Positions 61,681 through 64,000 of a stretch of DNA of 64,000 bases are shown one piece after another. The stretch is taken from positions 4,654,001-4,718,000 of the forward strand of contig JAQFVV010012395.1 in NCBI GenBank assembly GCA_028023455.1, read 5' to 3'. The stretch is from Epiperipatus broadwayi. Its lineage: Eukaryota; Onychophora; Udeonychophora; Euonychophora; Peripatidae. The notes under the pieces are model-generated. The model was not told where the DNA came from. It searched no databases and worked only from the letters and a program-made list of their open reading frames with translations. The first letter of the stretch is position 1. Every line of letters starts with the position of its first letter. A program made the translations under genes and the position numbers.

Positions 61681-62890
61681 GTGTAGAAGTAGAAACAGAC
61701 GCTGTAGTAGAAGAAGGATTGAGACACTTAGGAAAGGTACAACGGCAAAGCCCGACCTACAAGAAAATTATTGATCAACTAGAAGACAAAGATGAAGGAG
61801 AGAGACAGCAGTGCTAACACTGATGAGAGATACCACCTGAAAGAAGGGATCTATGGATATCACCGATCCTCAAAAGGATCAATGGAAAATGATCATACCA
61901 GAAAGTTTACAGAAGGACTTATTGACTAACACATCATTTGTATGGGCACTATGGTGTAAATAAAGTGGAAGCCTTATTGAGGACATGGTTCCACTGGCGA
62001 ATATGAGAGCACAGGTCACCAGGATAGTAAGCTCATGTGAAATGTGTCAGAAGACAAAACCAGCAAACAAGTCGTATCAAGGTCCATTGAATTCTATCAT
62101 CCCTAAAGAACCCAATGACCTGGTGGCTATTGATTTCTATGGACCATTGAGATCGGAAGAGCAAACGTCTACTAGTAGTATATGACCTTTTTTCAAAATG
62201 GGTGTCAGCATATCCGGTGACCCAAGCCAATACCAAGAATGCTATACGAGCCCTTGAGGTACGATATTTTAAAAGGGTAGGCAAACCAAAAGCTATTTTG
62301 TGGACACGGTACGCGTTCACATCTTATGATTGGCAACAGTGGATAGAGAGGATGAAGGTAAAACACATATTGTCATCCATACGAAATCCACAATCAAACC
62401 CTTGTGAGCGGGTGATGAGAGAGTTAGGAGCCTCTTCAGGGTATATACGCATCCAACCATAGAGGATGGGTGAAACAACTCCCAAGGGTGTTAAATTTCA
62501 TAAATTGGTCTCATAATGAATCTACCGGATTTGACCTGTAAGACTTCACTTGGGACAAGCAATACCTAGGTTGTACCAATCCAAGTTACCCGCTGGTCAG
62601 AAAACATTGATAAAGGGAGAGATCATAAGAAGCAAGAAAAAATTGGAACACTGTGCCAAGCTCCGAACCAGCGGAAAGGAGGCCTGACTGATAAGTTTAA
62701 AACAGGGGATACAGTATGGGTAAAATGAACCCTGTGAGTCAAACTGGGAAGCATATTTTTAAGAAATTCAAAATTTGTATGAGGGACCTTACCAAATCAG
62801 CCGACAGGATGGTCCAAATGCTTTCACTTTAAAGAATGGTGAAGGAGAAAGGGGTACCTATAACGCTAGGTCACTAAACCATATAAGACT
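61681..62890 (+). pseudogene. pol: Ty3/gypsy integrase and Pol C-terminus, frameshifted
   Basis: The zinc-binding domain is represented by 'HYGVNKVEALLRTWF' (about 61945-61990) and 'CEMCQKTK' (about 62036-62059), the His and Cys pairs of an HHCC finger. The first catalytic Asp lies in 'VAIDFYGPL' (about 62122-62148). The third catalytic region is 'NPQSNPCERVMRELG' (about 62390-62433), with Glu. The middle Asp block is damaged. A C-terminal 'GPYQISRQDGPNAFTLKN' (about 62782-62836) is the usual final strand region after integrase. No env-like frame follows before the LTR. Many indels break the reading frame. Confidence 0.83.
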
Positions 62891-62982
62891 AGGACGTGGG
62901 TTAAAGTACTCCATAAAGACTTATTAAGAATAAAATTAGTTCAAGCCCATATTTTATTCTCATTCCCCTGCCCCGGTGGTAT
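62891..62982 (+). other. 3' end of internal region before LTR copy 3
   Basis: It repeats the AAGAATAAAATTAGTT, TTTTATTCTCATTCCCCTG and CCCCGGTGGTAT stretch found before LTR copy 2. A purine-rich polypurine tract, expected just before a + strand 3' LTR, is not evident here; the stretch next to the LTR is instead pyrimidine-rich with CCCC runs. Confidence 0.6.
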
Positions 62983-64000
62983 TGTACCATTTATTTATAT
63001 ATAAAGTACAAATTACTTTTTGATATTAGGTATTATAAAAAAAAGAAAGAAAGCGAACACGATCTTTATTTTTTTTGTAGCATAATGTTTTAAAGAAAAA
63101 AAAAAACGTACAGTGAAAGTTTAATTTTTCTTTTTTTTTAGAAATAAGTTAACTAAAATAAATTCCATGTTGGAAAAGTGCATATTGAATCATTGATTCA
63201 AATAGTGAAAGGAAATTTCAAAAGGCGAAAGATTGCTATCAGAAACAACTTTCTGATAGTAATTAAAAATGGCAGAAATTCTTAGCGGAAAAACAGACTT
63301 TGTAATAAGAAAAGGAGAAGAATGTAGAAGTTTATAAAGTAGAACAAAGAAAAAAAAGAACGTGCGCAGAGCTTCTAAAAAGAATCTAGGAGTATAAAAG
63401 GAGCCGACAGATTTGAAAAGGGGTCTTTTTTATCTTATTGTTCCAATAGTGCTGAGCAATTGGAAGTGCTTCATATTCTTTTAATAAAATGTGTTCACTT
63501 AGATACAAACTGAAATCGCTCGCCATGAGTGAGTAGAACGATATCGTTTGCGACACTTTCTCTCGGAAAAAGTCACCTAGATCGTCATCTGGCTACCTAA
63601 ATTAGATCGGAGATTCGGAAATAAAACTAAAAGAAAAACAACTACTGTGGACTACTCACTAACTGAATTGTACGTCGGGAAGATCGATGACCTACTTAAT
63701 GTTAACTTACCGGTAAGTAAATGTACATAAATTTTTTTTACATAAAGCTTTATGAATAGTGAATTGAATGGAAATGTTATCCCATAAATTTTTCTTGGAT
63801 CAGAAGATTTGCGAACTGAGAAATGAACCAAACTGTTACTACGGAAAATCAGACTAAATAATTAATACTCCAATATTTGAATCAAATTATTGAATTCATA
63901 TGCACAATCTTTTCCAACGTTGTAATTTTGTCTTAATCATAAATATTGAATGCTTGACGAGTTAGAATAAATCTTTATTATTAACTTCACTTTCATTGTA
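62983..64000 (+). repeat. LTR copy 3, cut by the window end
   Basis: It is nearly identical to copy 1 over its whole visible 1018 bp. The differences I noticed are a one-base deletion (TTTGCGACAC here, TTTGCCGACAC in copy 1), one C/T difference (CTGTGGAC against CTGCGGAC) and homopolymer lengths. Copy 2 is far more diverged. By the usual logic, copies 1 and 3 are the paired LTRs of one young insertion. Confidence 0.85.

Overview
This window is A+T-rich animal nuclear DNA (about three quarters or more A+T by eye), with very large introns and mostly transposable-element remains. The Ty3/gypsy-type Gag and Pol fragments, RTE/jockey-like LINE fossils, tRNA-derived SINEs and foldback MITEs fit an arthropod. 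A chelicerate-like genome is possible, but nothing here fixes the taxon. There is no prokaryotic gene structure, CRISPR array or operon; the many short open frames in A+T-rich sequence are noise.

Host gene: I can support one protein-coding gene, on the + strand. Its exons are a 30-nt micro-exon (10467-10496), a 52-nt exon (30609-30660) and a 207-nt exon (52132-52338), separated by introns of about 20 kb and 21 kb. The splice phases agree (0, then 1, then 1) and the encoded segment has a dense basic KRRKRRK-type nuclear signal between two similar 'FL..LGL' motifs. A fourth candidate is an ATG-containing exon at 47827-47872. It ends in a strong donor in the phase the 52132 exon needs, so it looks like an alternative first exon deep inside the second intron. 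The family is not firmly recognised; it loosely resembles GSE1-type nuclear coregulators.

Repeats in the introns: 0-5 kb holds a small palindromic MITE, a dead 5'-truncated LINE and a short duplication. 7.6-10 kb is a 2.4-kb inverted repeat. 10.9-14.4 kb is a TIR-bounded composite element containing a minisatellite. 15.0-18.1 kb is a near-full-length LINE fossil (endonuclease plus reverse transcriptase, minus strand) with a MITE nested in it. It is followed by a 564-bp internally deleted relative flanked by perfect 12-bp target duplications. 25.0-26.7 kb is a cluster of foldback elements of the same MITE family. 33.8-34.9 kb holds a very short SINE with 14-bp target duplications and a 508-bp palindrome built around a tRNA-like sequence. 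Further LINE fragments lie at 35.2, 41.3-42.7 and 49.3-51.0 kb, and a separate palindromic MITE at 45 kb.

The last 8.3 kb is a Ty3/gypsy LTR retrotransposon array with three LTR copies. Gag lies between LTRs 1 and 2, a badly broken pol between LTRs 2 and 3, and LTR 3 runs off the window. LTRs 1 and 3 are almost identical while LTR 2 and pol are full of small indels, which suggests either element recombination or a low-accuracy assembled patch.
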